A DNA stretch of 64,000 nt, taken from Paraescarpia echinospica (Eukaryota > Annelida > Polychaeta > Sabellida > Siboglinidae). This document shows positions 1-11,216 of the stretch, piece after piece. The DNA lies in assembly GCA_020002185.1 (NCBI GenBank), contig CM034539.1:924355-988354 (forward strand), given 5' to 3'. Numbering within the stretch: the first letter of the stretch is position 1; each line of letters begins with the position of its first letter. Both the position numbers and the translations under genes were made by a program. Below the pieces are notes generated by a model, which was not told where the DNA came from, searched no databases, and saw only the letters and a list, made by a program, of their open reading frames with translations.

Positions 1-68
1 TCCTTGTCCACCTGCCACCTAGAGTTAATTCTCTGGGTGGCAATCTTGTTAAATCTTGTTAAATCTAA
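1..68 (+). mobile_element. 3' end of a CR1-like LINE (copy E)
   Basis: This is the terminal part of the same LINE family found at 8.1, 30.9, 37.1 and 50.3 kb; it matches the end of the copy that finishes near 35.02 kb. It holds the 3'-terminal hairpin (arms 13-24 and 31-42, loop TTAATT) followed by the family's 10-bp tail repeat TTGTTAAATC. The body of the element lies outside the window to the left. Confidence 0.85.
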
Positions 69-71
69 ATC

Positions 72-1190
72 TCCTTTAATAGCACTGTCTCTGTTGGATT
101 TAGTTTCTGGAGGAGGTGCCGTCTCTGGCCCATGAACATCTCCGGATCTTCAATAGATTGCCACATTAGAAGCGTGTGGTATCCATACCATGTAACGATT
201 CTTCTTGAGAGTCAATGATATTAGATACATAATGAATAATGTACAGAGGAATTAGGATGTATGCCAGGCGGTAGTATAATTATTCCTTCTCGTTGCCGAC
301 TTCTTTATTTTAAAGACAGTCTTCTGGCTTTTTCGAGACTGCAAACAGTACGTCCAGGCATTGGACAATTCGATGCAAGGCCTTATTTTCGTTTTTTTAT
401 GAATGAATGAATGAATGAACCGTTTATTATAGAAAGCTATGATAAAATCGATGATACATTTTATATAGACATTGTCATTCGAGTTCATCGAGACTAGGCT
501 TATTGAATTGGTGGGCGGAAATCAAGTCACAGGAAATAAAGTGACACATAATTTTATTCGAAGACTATATATTATACAAAATGTATTTAAAGTGTAGCAA
601 GTTGTCACTGATGATTCAACATTTAAGCACAACTGAGACATATAAGTCACGTTTTTATCAAATGCATTATTTTTTATGTTTAAGTTAATTTGGTTTATTA
701 AAATGTCTATTCACACGAATTAATTTTATAGTTATTTCATATTCTACCTACATTGTAAATAAAAAGAACTCTAAATTTAAAGTTGTGAATTTTTTTCTCT
801 GTGACTTTATTTCATGTTACTTTTTTTACTCCTTCCTGTGATTTTATTTCATTCATTTATACAAATGACCCCCAGGTCAAATATTCAACATATATTACCC
901 TGATTGTTTTCCAACGCTCACCTCGAGATATCCGATTCTCGGCACACGTCATTGTTTTAATTATGTAGAACATTAACTTGAATGTTTGGAATTGGCCGTG
1001 TCTGTTCCAAGTTTTTGCTGAGAACATACGTAGGTCCTATTCACATTGACGTAATGCTGATCGCTGTATTTTTCCGTGCGGTCACAATTCTTTCACACGA
1101 CTTGTAGAAAAGATGTAAGTTTATTGTCCCCCTGAATGGTGTAATTTGGGTATGCGTTGTGGTTATTTTTAGTGCCGTGGCAACATTGGG
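72..1190. other. AT-rich non-coding stretch with a possible small inverted-repeat element
   Basis: No gene is visible. A GAAT tetranucleotide run lies at 400-420. TCACAGGAAATAAAGTGACA near 527-546 has inverted counterparts near 799-820 and 836-853, which would fit a decayed fold-back (MITE-like) element of about 325 bp. The arms are imperfect, so this is only a suggestion. Confidence 0.35.
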
Positions 1191-1194
1191 AAAA

Positions 1195-1440
1195 GCGATG
1201 TGCTTAGTGGTGGTATCACGAGTGTATTGTGGCAGGCGATGTTGTTAGTGATCGTATAATGAGTGAATTGGGGCAGGTGATGTCACAATACACTCGTGGT
1301 ACGACCACCAGGCGATGTGGTTAGTGGTCATATCGCGAGTGTATTGGGGCAGGCGATGTGGTTAGTGATCGTATCACGGACGTACTTGGATAGGCGATGC
1401 CGCTAGTGATCGTATCACGATTGTACTGGAATTCGCGATG
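1195..1440. repeat. Degenerate 41-bp minisatellite with one inverted unit
   Basis: About six imperfect units begin GCGATGTGGTTAGTG. One stretch (1284-1310) is the reverse complement of 1208-1231 with a few mismatches, so the array contains a locally inverted unit. Confidence 0.75.
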
Positions 1441-1737
1441 TGGTTTCTGCTCGTATTACAGCAAAATCACCTCAGCTGACATGTTGCTGTCTGCAACAAA
1501 TTGCAGTTTGTAGTGTAGGTATGCGGAGTTATAAAGTGTAATTAACAAGAGACCCGACCGAGCGGTCAGTAATCTGAAACCGTGTCACCGAGAGCTCGGC
1601 AGTCCATTCTCGAATACCATCCACCAGGGAGCGTCCGGGGAGCATCCGAACAACTGATCCAAAGTCGTTTAATTCGCTTAATGTTTTAGGAACTTACAAA
1701 ACTACGTGTGTGTAAGTAGTGATTAATGAAGTGTTAA

Positions 1738-2022
1738 ATGTCAACGCAAAACGGTTCTCCGTCAAACTACACGACACTACGGGCTTGGAAGGTGGATTAT
1801 ACACGCAGGAAATCAATGCCAACGCACAAACGAGCGCTAATTTTAGAGCGTGACGGATTCATTGGCTCCGGTTGTCCGTTTGCATTGATGCAGAGTGCGC
1901 GTGTGGGTGGACCTGGGTCAGTCCCGTTACCAAATACCCCGGCCGAGACCGGTACAAGGCAGTCAACAGCTAACACCGGAAACAGGCGCAACTGCAGCAT
2001 TGTGAAAGACGACCTGGAATAA
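1738..2022 (+). CDS. Open frame of 94 codons, function unknown
   Basis: An ATG-initiated frame closed by TAA, in a stretch that is less AT-rich than its surroundings. The product is polar and rich in Thr, Arg and Gly, with no domain, signal peptide or membrane segment that I recognise. It could be the 5' part of the small gene at 3803-4656, a transposon remnant or a chance ORF. A candidate splice donor (GTAAGA) follows near 2100, but nothing links it to a later exon. Confidence 0.2.
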   Translation: MSTQNGSPSNYTTLRAWKVDYTRRKSMPTHKRALILERDGFIGSGCPFALMQSARVGGPGSVPLPNTPAETGTRQSTANTGNRRNCSIVKDDLE

Positions 2023-2481
2023 AATAACGCGCATTCGGTATTAGAACACGTCGGAATACAAGTAAACCCTACATCTATGCAGATCAGTGAGGAGAACGGG
2101 TAAGAGCAAAATAAATACTTATACTTATCGGTTTAACAAAATATGTGGAGAAGGAATGTGTTTACGCCATACAACATCGAGTGTAGTTAGAACACGTGAT
2201 CAGGAAAAGAGCGTAATTGTAGACATGTACCTAACAGCAGATCTACTAAGAAAATGTAGCAAGTATGGCCTATAGGCACTGTAGTACAAAAGATTCTTGT
2301 TTCCGTTTATATTGCATATTCGCCACCTTTTTAAAATTGTAATTTGTGTCATCTCTAAGTGCAACGTTGTCATTCCCGTTGTGGAACAACTATAGCCCAT
2401 TAACGTATTTACAGTTCAAAATCAAGAACGACAATTCCTTCGTAAATGTGGTTAAACGTGTCTCGTTGTTCTCTGCTTTGT

Positions 2482-3205
2482 TCTGATGTCGGGAGTGTGG
2501 CTCGCCTCGACACTGGTCCCAGTGTTTTGTCCTGATGTCGGGAGTGTGGCTCGCCTCGACACTGGTCCCAGTGTTTTGTCCTGATGTCGGGAGTGAGGCT
2601 CGCCTCGACACTGGTCCCAGTGTTTTGTCCTGATGTCGGGAGTTTGGCTCGCCTCGACACTGGTCCCAGTGTTTTGTCCTGATGTCGGGAGTTTGCCTCG
2701 CCTCGACACTGGTCCCAGTGTTTTGTCCTGATGTCGGGAGTGAGGCTCGCCTCGACACTGGTCCCAGTGTTTTGTCCTGATGTCGGGAGTTTGGCTCGCC
2801 TCGACACTGGTCCCAGTGTTTTGTCCTGATGTCGGGAGTTTGGCTCGCCTCGACACTGGTCCCAGTGTTTTGTCCTGATGTCGGGAGTGTGGCTCGCCTC
2901 GACACTGGTCCCAGTGTTTTGTCCTGATGTCGGGAGTGTGGCTCGCCTCGACACTGGTCCCAGTGTTTTGTCCTGATGTCGGGAGTTGGCTCGCCTCGAC
3001 ACTGGTCCCAGTGTTTTGTCCTGATTTGGCTCGCCTCGACACTGGTCCCAGTGTTTTGTCCTGATGTCGGGAGTTTGGCTCGCCTCGACACTGGTCCCAG
3101 TGTTTTGTCCTGATGTCGGGAGTTTGGCTCGCCTCGACACTGGTCCCAGTGTTTTGTCCTGATGTCGGGAGTGAGGCTCGCCTCGACACTGGTCCCAATG
3201 TTTTG
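2482..3205. repeat. 49-bp minisatellite, about 15 copies
   Basis: Units begin TGATGTCGGGAGTGTGGCTC and are nearly identical, differing mainly at one or two positions after GGGAGT. One unit near 3025 is shortened. Each unit carries a perfect 7-bp inverted repeat (ACACTGG-TC-CCAGTGT). Because 49 is not a multiple of three, all frames stay open by repetition, giving long artefactual minus-strand ORFs. Confidence 0.97.
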
Positions 3206-3587
3206 TTTTCCTTCTCCTGTCTTTTATTCTATTTCACTGCCGTTTCAAATGCCCGGCTCCACTCCCTCTACACCCCGCTCTTCTGCTACACTCCCATCCA
3301 AATGCCCCCTAATCGAGCGCCATTTCTGTCGTGGACTTCCCATTCTTTTATCATCCACCTGATGCATCTGCTCGTTCTGTTTATTCTATTCGTTCCACGT
3401 GTCACAACCACGTTTGCCGATTCCTATCCAGCTTTCTCCTGAAACTCTCTTTCTTTGATTATCTGCTCTTTTCTCTTCCACAATTCTTCTCGTCCAAGAA
3501 ATTCTAAGATATTCCACGACATTATTCTTCATTAATGTTGTTGTTGTTCTTATTGTTGTTGTTGTGTATGTGTATGCGTGCGTGTGC

Positions 3588-3630
<43 letters not shown>

Positions 3631-3802
3631 TGTGTGACTGTGATTTGTACATGCATGCGTGCGTGCAAGTGTAAATATGCAGGTAAGCACAACAGTTTTA
3701 AAACATTATGTACCCGTATGATAAGGTTAACACATATAAGTTGGCCCATCATTCTTGGTCTGGCCGTGTGTCACATCACCTCGGCCGACGCGTGGTTTGC
3801 AG
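3206..3802. other. Non-coding stretch with simple repeats
   Basis: A pyrimidine-rich stretch is followed by a TTG run (3537-3563) and a TGCG run (about 3577-3632). No gene is seen. The end of this stretch would be the intron or 5' region in front of the exon at 3803. Confidence 0.6.
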
Positions 3803-3959
3803 ACGTCGCCCTGTCATGTCTGAATACTGCGACGACGTCGCCAAACTCAACAAGAAAGAAGACATGCTGTTGGCACGAAAACTGCGCGTCCTTGACCGCC
3901 AAGAACGAGTCGCACAGAACATCTTCCGTCGCACAATCCACGAGGCAGAGCGTCTGCAG
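3803..3959 (+). CDS. Exon of a small basic protein, function unknown (first visible coding exon)
   Basis: The frame starts after an AG at 3801-3802. Its first ATG is at 3816 (MSEYCDDVAKLNKKED). The exon ends CTGCAG at 3959 before a GTACGA donor. It encodes a charged, probably helical stretch of about 48 residues rich in Arg, Lys and Glu. The phase-0 join to 4357-4656 gives a protein of about 147 residues if ATG 3816 is the start. Coding upstream exons cannot be excluded. I recognise no family. A TC microsatellite fills the intron. Confidence 0.5.
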
Positions 3960-3997
3960 GTACGAAAGCTGTGGGTTTAAATTGTTTGCGTCTATCT

Positions 3998-4104
<107 letters not shown>

Positions 4105-4356
4105 CTTTCAAGATGATTCTGTTTCTAGTTGTTTAAACATTCAGTAGCAATTCAACCAAACATTTCCTTTTGTTACATTGTGCTTAATAGACATTTAATT
4201 TGAGCTTTGTGATAGCTAGGTAAATTGATAGGCCTATTAGTTTTTTGTAATAGTTCCTCTATAACACGACGCCACCAAATACTTGAAACAGGAGCTGCAT
4301 CAACTTTTTCTTAAACTAAACTAGATACAACGTGCCTATAACCCCGATTATTACAG

Positions 4357-4656
4357 GTCGCTGCGCGCACGAAGCAGAAACGACCGGATCTACAGCAGTT
4401 CGAGTATGCCCGCCAGATGGCGCGCAACTCCCGTTATGGCGGTTCTTCTAACGGAACGAGCTTCCGCAGTTCTTTCCGGTACCCGACAACCCCTCCAGGG
4501 AGACTTCCGCCCCTCGTGGGAAACAAACTGACAACCCGCGAGAAGATCAGCGGAAAGAAATACAAATCGCTAGTGCTGCCACAGACGTCGAACGATGCAA
4601 CTAGAACGAGTGGACCGCGCTATCAACACGAGCTAAAGACAGTTACCAAAAACTGA
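4357..4656 (+). CDS. Last exon of a small basic protein, function unknown
   Basis: A clear acceptor (ATTATTACAG) precedes GTCGCTGCG, and the frame runs 99 codons to TGA at 4654-4656. Codon use is balanced and richer in GC than the flanks, which supports real coding. The product is Arg/Lys/Ser/Thr-rich with Pro-Gly turns (TTPPGRLPPLVG) and no transmembrane segment, so it is probably an intracellular, partly disordered protein. It joins 3803-3959 in phase 0. No family was recognised. Confidence 0.55.
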   Translation, partial: VAARTKQKRPDLQQFEYARQMARNSRYGGSSNGTSFRSSFRYPTTPPGRLPPLVGNKLTTREKISGKKYKSLVLPQTSNDATRTSGPRYQHELKTVTKN

Positions 4657-5219
4657 ATAATTACACATGTGTGTGTGTATGTGTGTACCTGCCAACCTCA
4701 TCAGCCGTGGGTCATGTCATTATAACCCTTGGTGTGTTCACCTTAACAACGTGGAAATGAAGTGTGTCCCTGTTACAGGATCAATCACTCACCTTCATTG
4801 GGCCAATGGTGGCTATTGCATTAACCGCATAGTTTCATTGACTCGATTACTTTTGTTAGCTGCAATAATAAGAATTTTTTTAATTCGCTTCTTTATACCC
4901 CTGCAAGTAATATTCGGCAAATGTAGCTATAGTTCCGAATTACTGTCAAATGTACAGAATATTTGTCCTTTAATTATTAAAACGTTATTTTATGGTCTTG
5001 TTATTTGTAATACTGATGGTTTTGTTGCGTAAATGTTAGACTGTAGTCTACAACACTTCGTTAATTTAATTCGACTTTCCGCATTGCATCAATGTCTCCC
5101 GCCTCTATAATCTATTGTCTTGATACTATTTGAAATGGTTTTGGTTTTATTGGACTCTCTGGGGCTCTAGAACCCTGTAGCAATGTCTAAGGACCACTGG
5201 ATTATTCCCATGCACATGT
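4657..5219. other. Non-coding stretch downstream of the small gene
   Basis: It begins with a short TG-rich run, then AT-rich sequence. Nothing else is supported. Confidence 0.6.
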
Positions 5220-5555
5220 CGCGGATTTCTATGTCGGGTGTTTCTATGCCGTACACTTCCATATCGGGTACTTCTATGTCGGGTACTTCCATATCGGGTA
5301 CTTCTATGTCGGGTACTTCCATGTCAGGTACTTCCATATCGGGTACTTCTATGTCAGGTACTTCCATATCGGGTACTTCTATGTCAGTTACTTCCATAGC
5401 GGGTACTTCAACGTCAGGTATTTCCATATCGGGTACTTCTATGTCGGGTACTTCTATGTCAGGTACTTCCATATCTAGTACTTCCATATCGGGTACTTCT
5501 ATGTCAGGTACTTCCATATCGGGTACTTCTATGTCGGGTACTTCTATGTTAGGTA
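5220..5555. repeat. 15-bp minisatellite, about 22 copies
   Basis: Units alternate TCGGGTACTTCTATG and TCGGGTACTTCCATA with few changes. The period is a multiple of three, so both strands remain open: plus reads SISGT/SMSGT pentapeptides, minus reads PDIEV/PDMEV pentapeptides. Open frames here follow from the period and are not by themselves evidence of a gene. Confidence 0.95.
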
Positions 5556-5751
5556 CGTGGGACGTGGACATGTCTGGTAGTTGGCTTCTCATCTTGCAGT
5601 TGAGGAGTAGGCCTCGGTCCGCTGAGCTCTTCCCTGTGGTGGTTTGTTCGATGTCACTTTATGAAGTCAGGTTCGTTCTCATCGCCTTCCCGCGTAGTCT
5701 CTTGATTCGACAATTGACTAAATGCGTTTGAGGAGTGAAATGATCTGACGT

Positions 5752-7690
5752 TGAACATCACATTCAATTGTACCGACACATTGGGCGTCAGTCTACAGTG
5801 TGTCGTGTTCTGACGTTGCACCTCACATTCAACTTTACCGACACATTGGGCGTCAGTCTACAGTGTGTCGTGTTCTGACGTTGCACCTCACATTCAACTG
5901 TACCGACACATTGGGGGTCAGTCTACAGTGTGTCGTGTTCTGACGTTGTACCTCACATTCAACTGTACCGACACATTGGGGGTCAGTCTACAGTGTGTCG
6001 TGTTCTGACGTTGTACCTCACATTCAACTGTACCGACACATTGGGGGTAAGTCTACAGTGTGTCGTGTTCTGACGTTGTACCTCACATGCAACTGTACGG
6101 ACACATTGGGGTAAGTCTACAGTGTGTCGTGTTCTGACGTTGCTCCTCACATTCAATTGTACCGACACATTGGGGGTCAGTCTACAATGTGTCGTGTTCT
6201 AACGTTATACCTCACATTCAACTGTACCGACACATTTGGGGTCAGTCTACAGTGTGTCGTGTTCTGACGTTGTACCTAACATTCAACTGTACCGACACAT
6301 TGGGGGTCAGTCTACAGTGTGTCGTGTTCTGACGTTGTACCTCACATTCAACTGTACCGACACATTGGGGGTCAGTCTACAGTGTGTCGTGTTCTGACGT
6401 TGTACCTCACATTCAACTGTACCGACACATTTGGGGTCAGTCTACAGTGTGTCGTGTTCTGACGTTGTACCTCACATTCAACTGTACCGACACATTGGGG
6501 GTCAGTCTACAGTGTGTCGTGTTCTGACGTTGTACATCACATTCAACTGTACCGACACATTGGGGGTAAGTCTACAGTGTGTCGTGTTCTGACGTTGTAC
6601 CTCACATGCAACTGTACCGACACATTAGGCGTCAGTCTACAGTGTGTCGTGTTCTGACGTTGCACCTCACATTCAACTGTACCGACACATTGGGGGTAAG
6701 TCTACAGTGTGTCGTGTTCTGACGTTGTACCTCACATGCAACTGTAAGGACACATTGGGGTAAGTCTACAGTGTGTCGTGTTCTGACGTTGCTCCTCACA
6801 TTCAACTGTACCGACACATTGGAGGTCAGTCTACAGTGTGTCGTGTTCTGATGTTGTACCTCACATTCAACTGTACCGACACATTAGGCGTCAGTTTACA
6901 GTGTGTCGTGTTCTGACGTTGCACCTCAAATTCAACTGTACCGACACATTGGGGGTCAATCCACAGTGTGTCGTGTTCTGTAATTATACCTCACATTCAA
7001 CTGTACCGACACATTGGGGGTCAGTCTACAGTGTCGTGTTCTGACGTTGCACCTCACATTCAACTGTACCGACACATTGGGGGTCAGTCTACAGTGTGTC
7101 GTGTTCTGACGTTGCACCTCACATTCAACTGTACAGACACATTTGGGGTCAGTCTACAGTGTGTCGTGTTCTGACGTTGCACCTCACATTGATCTGTACC
7201 GACACATTGGGGGTAAGTCTACAGTGTGTCGTGTTCTGACGTTGCACCTCACATTCAACTGTACAGACACATTTGGGGTCAGTCTACAGTGTGTCGTGTT
7301 CTGGCGTTGCACCTCACATTCAACTGTACCGACACATTGGGGGTAAGTCTACAGTGTGTCGTGTTCTGATGTTGTACCTCACATTCAACTATACCGACAC
7401 ATTAGGCGTCAGTTTACAGTGTGTCGTGTTCTGACGTTGCACCTCACATTCAACTGTACCGACACATTGGGGGTCAGTCTACAGTGTGTCGTGTTCTGAC
7501 GTTGCACCTCACATTCAACTGTACCGACACATTGGGGGTCAGTCTACAGTGTGTCGTGTTCTGACGTTGCACCTCACATTGAAATGTACCGACACATTGG
7601 GAGTCAGTCTACAGTGTATCGTGTTCTGACGTTGCACCTCACATTCGACTGTACCGACACATTGGGGGTCAGTCTACAGTGTGTCGTGTC
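5752..7690. repeat. 65-bp minisatellite, about 30 copies
   Basis: The unit runs from TGACGTTG through CTCACATTCAACTGTACCGA to GTGTCGTGTTC. Variant positions (GGGGGTCAG or GGGGTAAG, TTGTACC or TTGCACC) recur in blocks, suggesting spread by multi-unit duplication. No exon is visible at either edge. Confidence 0.97.
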
Positions 7691-8105
7691 GTTCTGCCTG
7701 CAATACAGAGCCAATCCGAAACTCACCAGATAGGAACTATGGACCGTTGTCGTAATCCAGGGATAATGGCAGGCCATGTCAACTGAAGATAACTACTTCT
7801 TAAATTTCGCGAATGCTCAGCGCTGTGGCAAAGATACTATTCGGCTTCCTGTTTGTGTTCTTCGCGTCTGGATTTACCCATTAGCAAGCATACTATACGA
7901 CCCGCTCTGTATTCCTGGGATGTGCATCACGTGACAAGCAAACAAACTAGCCAACGTTCTTAGAACGAAGGCTTTAGGCCCATATTGCCTCCAATTATTT
8001 GTGGCCAGTTACCAAGTCGAATGTCAAGCCATATTCATATGCTCGCAAGTTAGCACACCCAGACAAGCGTCAATTTCTTTCTCGACTTGTGAGTAATTGC
8101 GATCA
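7691..8105. other. Unique sequence between the 65-bp array and LINE copy A
   Basis: No supported gene or RNA is seen here. Confidence 0.5.
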
Positions 8106-11100
8106 CATTTTTTTTTAACAAGAAGATTTAACAAGATTGCCATCCAGAAAATTACTCTGGATGGCAGGTGGACAAGGAAGCCTTTTGGCTTATCGAGAGT
8201 CCAATACTTTTTATCTACATGTATCCCGCCTTTTTAAGGTGTGTGTGGTCGAGAGTAAATTCATATACGCTACTAGCACCAACACAATCAGGAGATAATC
8301 AGTCATTCATTTACAGTCCTTTGTGAGAATGAGAACTTTCTTATATCTAATCTACACTGCTCCTTTACTAATGTAGCTTCATGTCCTCTGGTCCTTCTAT
8401 TTTTCTTAACTGAGAAAAAAATGTTTCTATCAATATTTTCATAACCATTCAATATTTCCTTCTTGTGATCTCCTCTCAATCTCCTGGTCTCTAGTGTTGT
8501 TAAACCACATTCTTTTAGGCGTATTTCGTAACTAAGATCCCTCAGATTTGGTATCATTTTAGTCGCTCTCCTCTGTACTCTTTCTAGCATATCTATGTCC
8601 TTCTTGCGATATGGCCTCCATGCTTGTATACAATATTCTAAATGAGGCCTCACTATTGTTTTGTACAGCGGTACTATTAATTCTTTTTTCTTATACGCTA
8701 TATTTCGCCTAATTAATCCAAGGATTTGATTTCCCTTTGACGCTGCAATTCCGCACTGCTCTGAAACCTTCATATCAGCACTAATGGTTAACCCCAAGTC
8801 CTTTTCTTTTACAGTAGTACTTAGAACAGTACCCCCATTTTATATTCTAAATATTCGTTCCCATGTCCTGTGTGGAGGCATTTACATTTCCCAAAATTGA
8901 ACAGCATTGCCACTTTTCAGACCATTTGATCAACCTGTCAAGATCATCTTGTAAATGCTGTCTGTCTCCATCACTTTTAATCCTTCTAAACACTTTTGTA
9001 TCATCCGCAAATTTTAACACCTTGCTTGTTATATCATCGTCCAAATCATTGATATATATTAAGAATAATATAGGTCCTAGTACTGATCCCTGTGGTACCC
9101 CACTCAATACCGATTTCCAGTTTGAAGCCTCCCCATCAACTACTACACGTTGTCTTCTGTCATTCAGCCATTTTTCTATCCAGTTTATTATACCATTTTC
9201 TATGCCATGGGCCTTTAGCTTAAGGAGTAATCTTTGATGTGGTACTTTGTCGAAAGCTTTTTGAAAATCTAAATAGATGATATCTACTGGTGATCCCTCA
9301 TCTACCCACCTAGTGATGTCTTCCAAAAAACATAACATATTTGTTAAGCATGACCTCGCTTTTAAAAACCCATGTTGAGATGTTAAACTCACTGGTCTAT
9401 AGTTCTCTGACTTGTTTCTCGAACCTTTTTTAAATAACGGTATAATGTTTGCCTCTTTCCATTCTAAAGGAACCACTCCCTCTTCTAATGACAAATTGAA
9501 AACTGTTGCAAGCGGTACGCTAATTTGTTCTACAATTTCCAATAGTAGTTTGGGCGGAATCCCGTCCACTCCAGGTGATTTATTATCCTTCATAGCCCTT
9601 ATTTTCTTAGCTACCATTTCCGAGGTTACAACTAACTGTCCTAAATAGTCTGAATCTGCCCCCTTGAACTTAGCCTCTGGTACTGGCAGTAAACTAATAT
9701 CTTCCCTGGTAAACACTGAACTAAAGTACTCATTCAGGTCTTCTGCTATTAAGAATCCCTCTGATATTGTATTTCCAGCACTATCTTCTAGAGGACCGAC
9801 CTTATCCTGAACTTTCTGTTTGCTTCGAATATACGCATAAAAACTCTTACTGTCATGTTTTATATTACTAGCTAATTTTTTTTCATAGCTTCTCTTTGAA
9901 TTTCTAATTTCAGCTGTAGCCTGATTAAGTGCTTCTTTATAAATGTTGTAGTCTTCATCATTTCCAGTACATCTATATGACTTCCACATCATTTGTTTAC
10001 ACTTAATTTTTCTAATGGCTTCTTTCGATAAGTGTTTCTTTTTAGACCATTTCCCTTGTTTTTTGAAAGGTACAAATTTATCGACTATGCACTTAATTTC
10101 ACTATTTAAGATATTCCAGCATTCGGTTGCTGTCTTATTCTTCAGTGTGTTATTCCAGTCTATCTTTGCTAAATATTTCCTCATGTCCTTATACCTTCCT
10201 TTGTGGAAATTTTTCCTATACTGCTTTTTACTATTCCTTTCTGATTTTACTTTGATGGTAAAATGTATCTGGTTGTGATCACTACTCCCCAGTGGCTCAC
10301 ATATCTTGACATTGTCAACTAATTCTTTCTGTGAGGACAAAACTAAGTCTAACACATTCTCTCCCCTGGTTGGTTCTAGCACATGTTGAGAAAGGAAACT
10401 ATCTTGTACTAAAACTAAAAACTTGTGGTCCTCACTCCCCATACCTCACTCCCCATACTCTGTAGAGATTTCCATTGTATATGCCCATGGTTAAAGTCCC
10501 CCATAATAATACAGTTCCGTTTGCTTACTTCCCTTATAGCGTTTTGTATTTTTTTATTCTCTTCTATGCTTATGTTTGGACTTCGATAAACTAACCCAAC
10601 TGTTAACGTTGAGTTTCCTGTAACTATGTTACACCAAACAGCTTCTTCGCAATCTGCTTCTCTTTCTAATTTTATTTCATAAGCCTGGATAGATTCTTTA
10701 ATATATAAAATAACTCCACCTCCCTTTCTTCCTATTCTATCTTTCCTAAACATTACATATCCTGTTAGTCCCAATTCGGCATCTGATATATCAGTGGTGG
10801 CCCACGATTCGGTTATACCTATTATGTGAGGGTCAATATCTTCTACCATAATATTTAGTTCACTTCTTTTGTTTACTATGCTCCTTGCATTTAAACAAAT
10901 GCATTTATATCCTGATTCAGAACAGTTTTATAGGCTGTTCTTTGCCGATTTATTTCTGCTGTCTTTATCTATGCCTCCAGTTTCAGGCTTCTCTGTGAAT
11001 CCCCCCTGCGAATCTAGTTTAAATAGATGCAGCCTGTCTCACTGTCAACAGATTGCAGCAAGTTCTCTGAGAAAACTGCTGCCCCCTTTCCACTTAGATG

Positions 11101-11197
11101 TAGGCCATCTCTCATGTACATATCTTCCCTCCCAACAAAGTATCCCCATAAATCTACGAATCCCACCCCCTCTTCTTTACACATCTGCTCAGACTAC
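8106..11197 (-). mobile_element. CR1-like LINE, 5'-truncated (copy A)
   Basis: On the minus strand the element keeps the last part of ORF1, most of ORF2 and the 3' end with hairpin and tail repeat. It is cut at its 5' side near 11197, inside the ORF1 esterase region, and the 42-bp array starts about 20 bp further on. The ORF2 frame is broken near 8.80-8.85 kb and 10.44 kb and carries an internal 81-bp deletion, so the copy is inactive. It retains sense codons at two sites where copies B and D have shared stops. Confidence 0.93.
8303..10849 (-). pseudogene. Broken LINE ORF2: endonuclease and reverse transcriptase
   Basis: The frame is read in three pieces. 10415-10849 is the N-terminal part of an AP-type endonuclease (GITESWA, RKGGGVILYI, MGDFNHG). 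8847-10442 continues through the linker to the reverse transcriptase, with SPGVDGIPPKLL, DFQKAFDKVPH, GVPQGSVLGP and the catalytic FADD box. 8303-8797 is the C-terminal region. Such a protein nicks target DNA and copies the element's RNA into it. Between NYRPVSLTS and QHGF, 27 codons present in copy D are missing. With its frameshifts this copy cannot make an intact protein. Confidence 0.92.
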
Positions 11198-11216
11198 GAT
11201 AAGTATAACACACTCC

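Noticed and set aside
2390..3198. Minus-strand ORFs of 233-248 codons (TKHWDQCRGEP repeats)
   Set aside because: They come from the 49-bp array. All three minus frames are open, as expected from the period.
5167..5731. Pentapeptide-repeat proteins on both strands of the 15-bp array
   Set aside because: A 15-bp period keeps any frame without stops open on both strands. No flanking exon signals or conserved ends are visible.
5752..7690. CRISPR array
   Set aside because: The units are contiguous tandem repeats without unique spacers, and the genome is animal.
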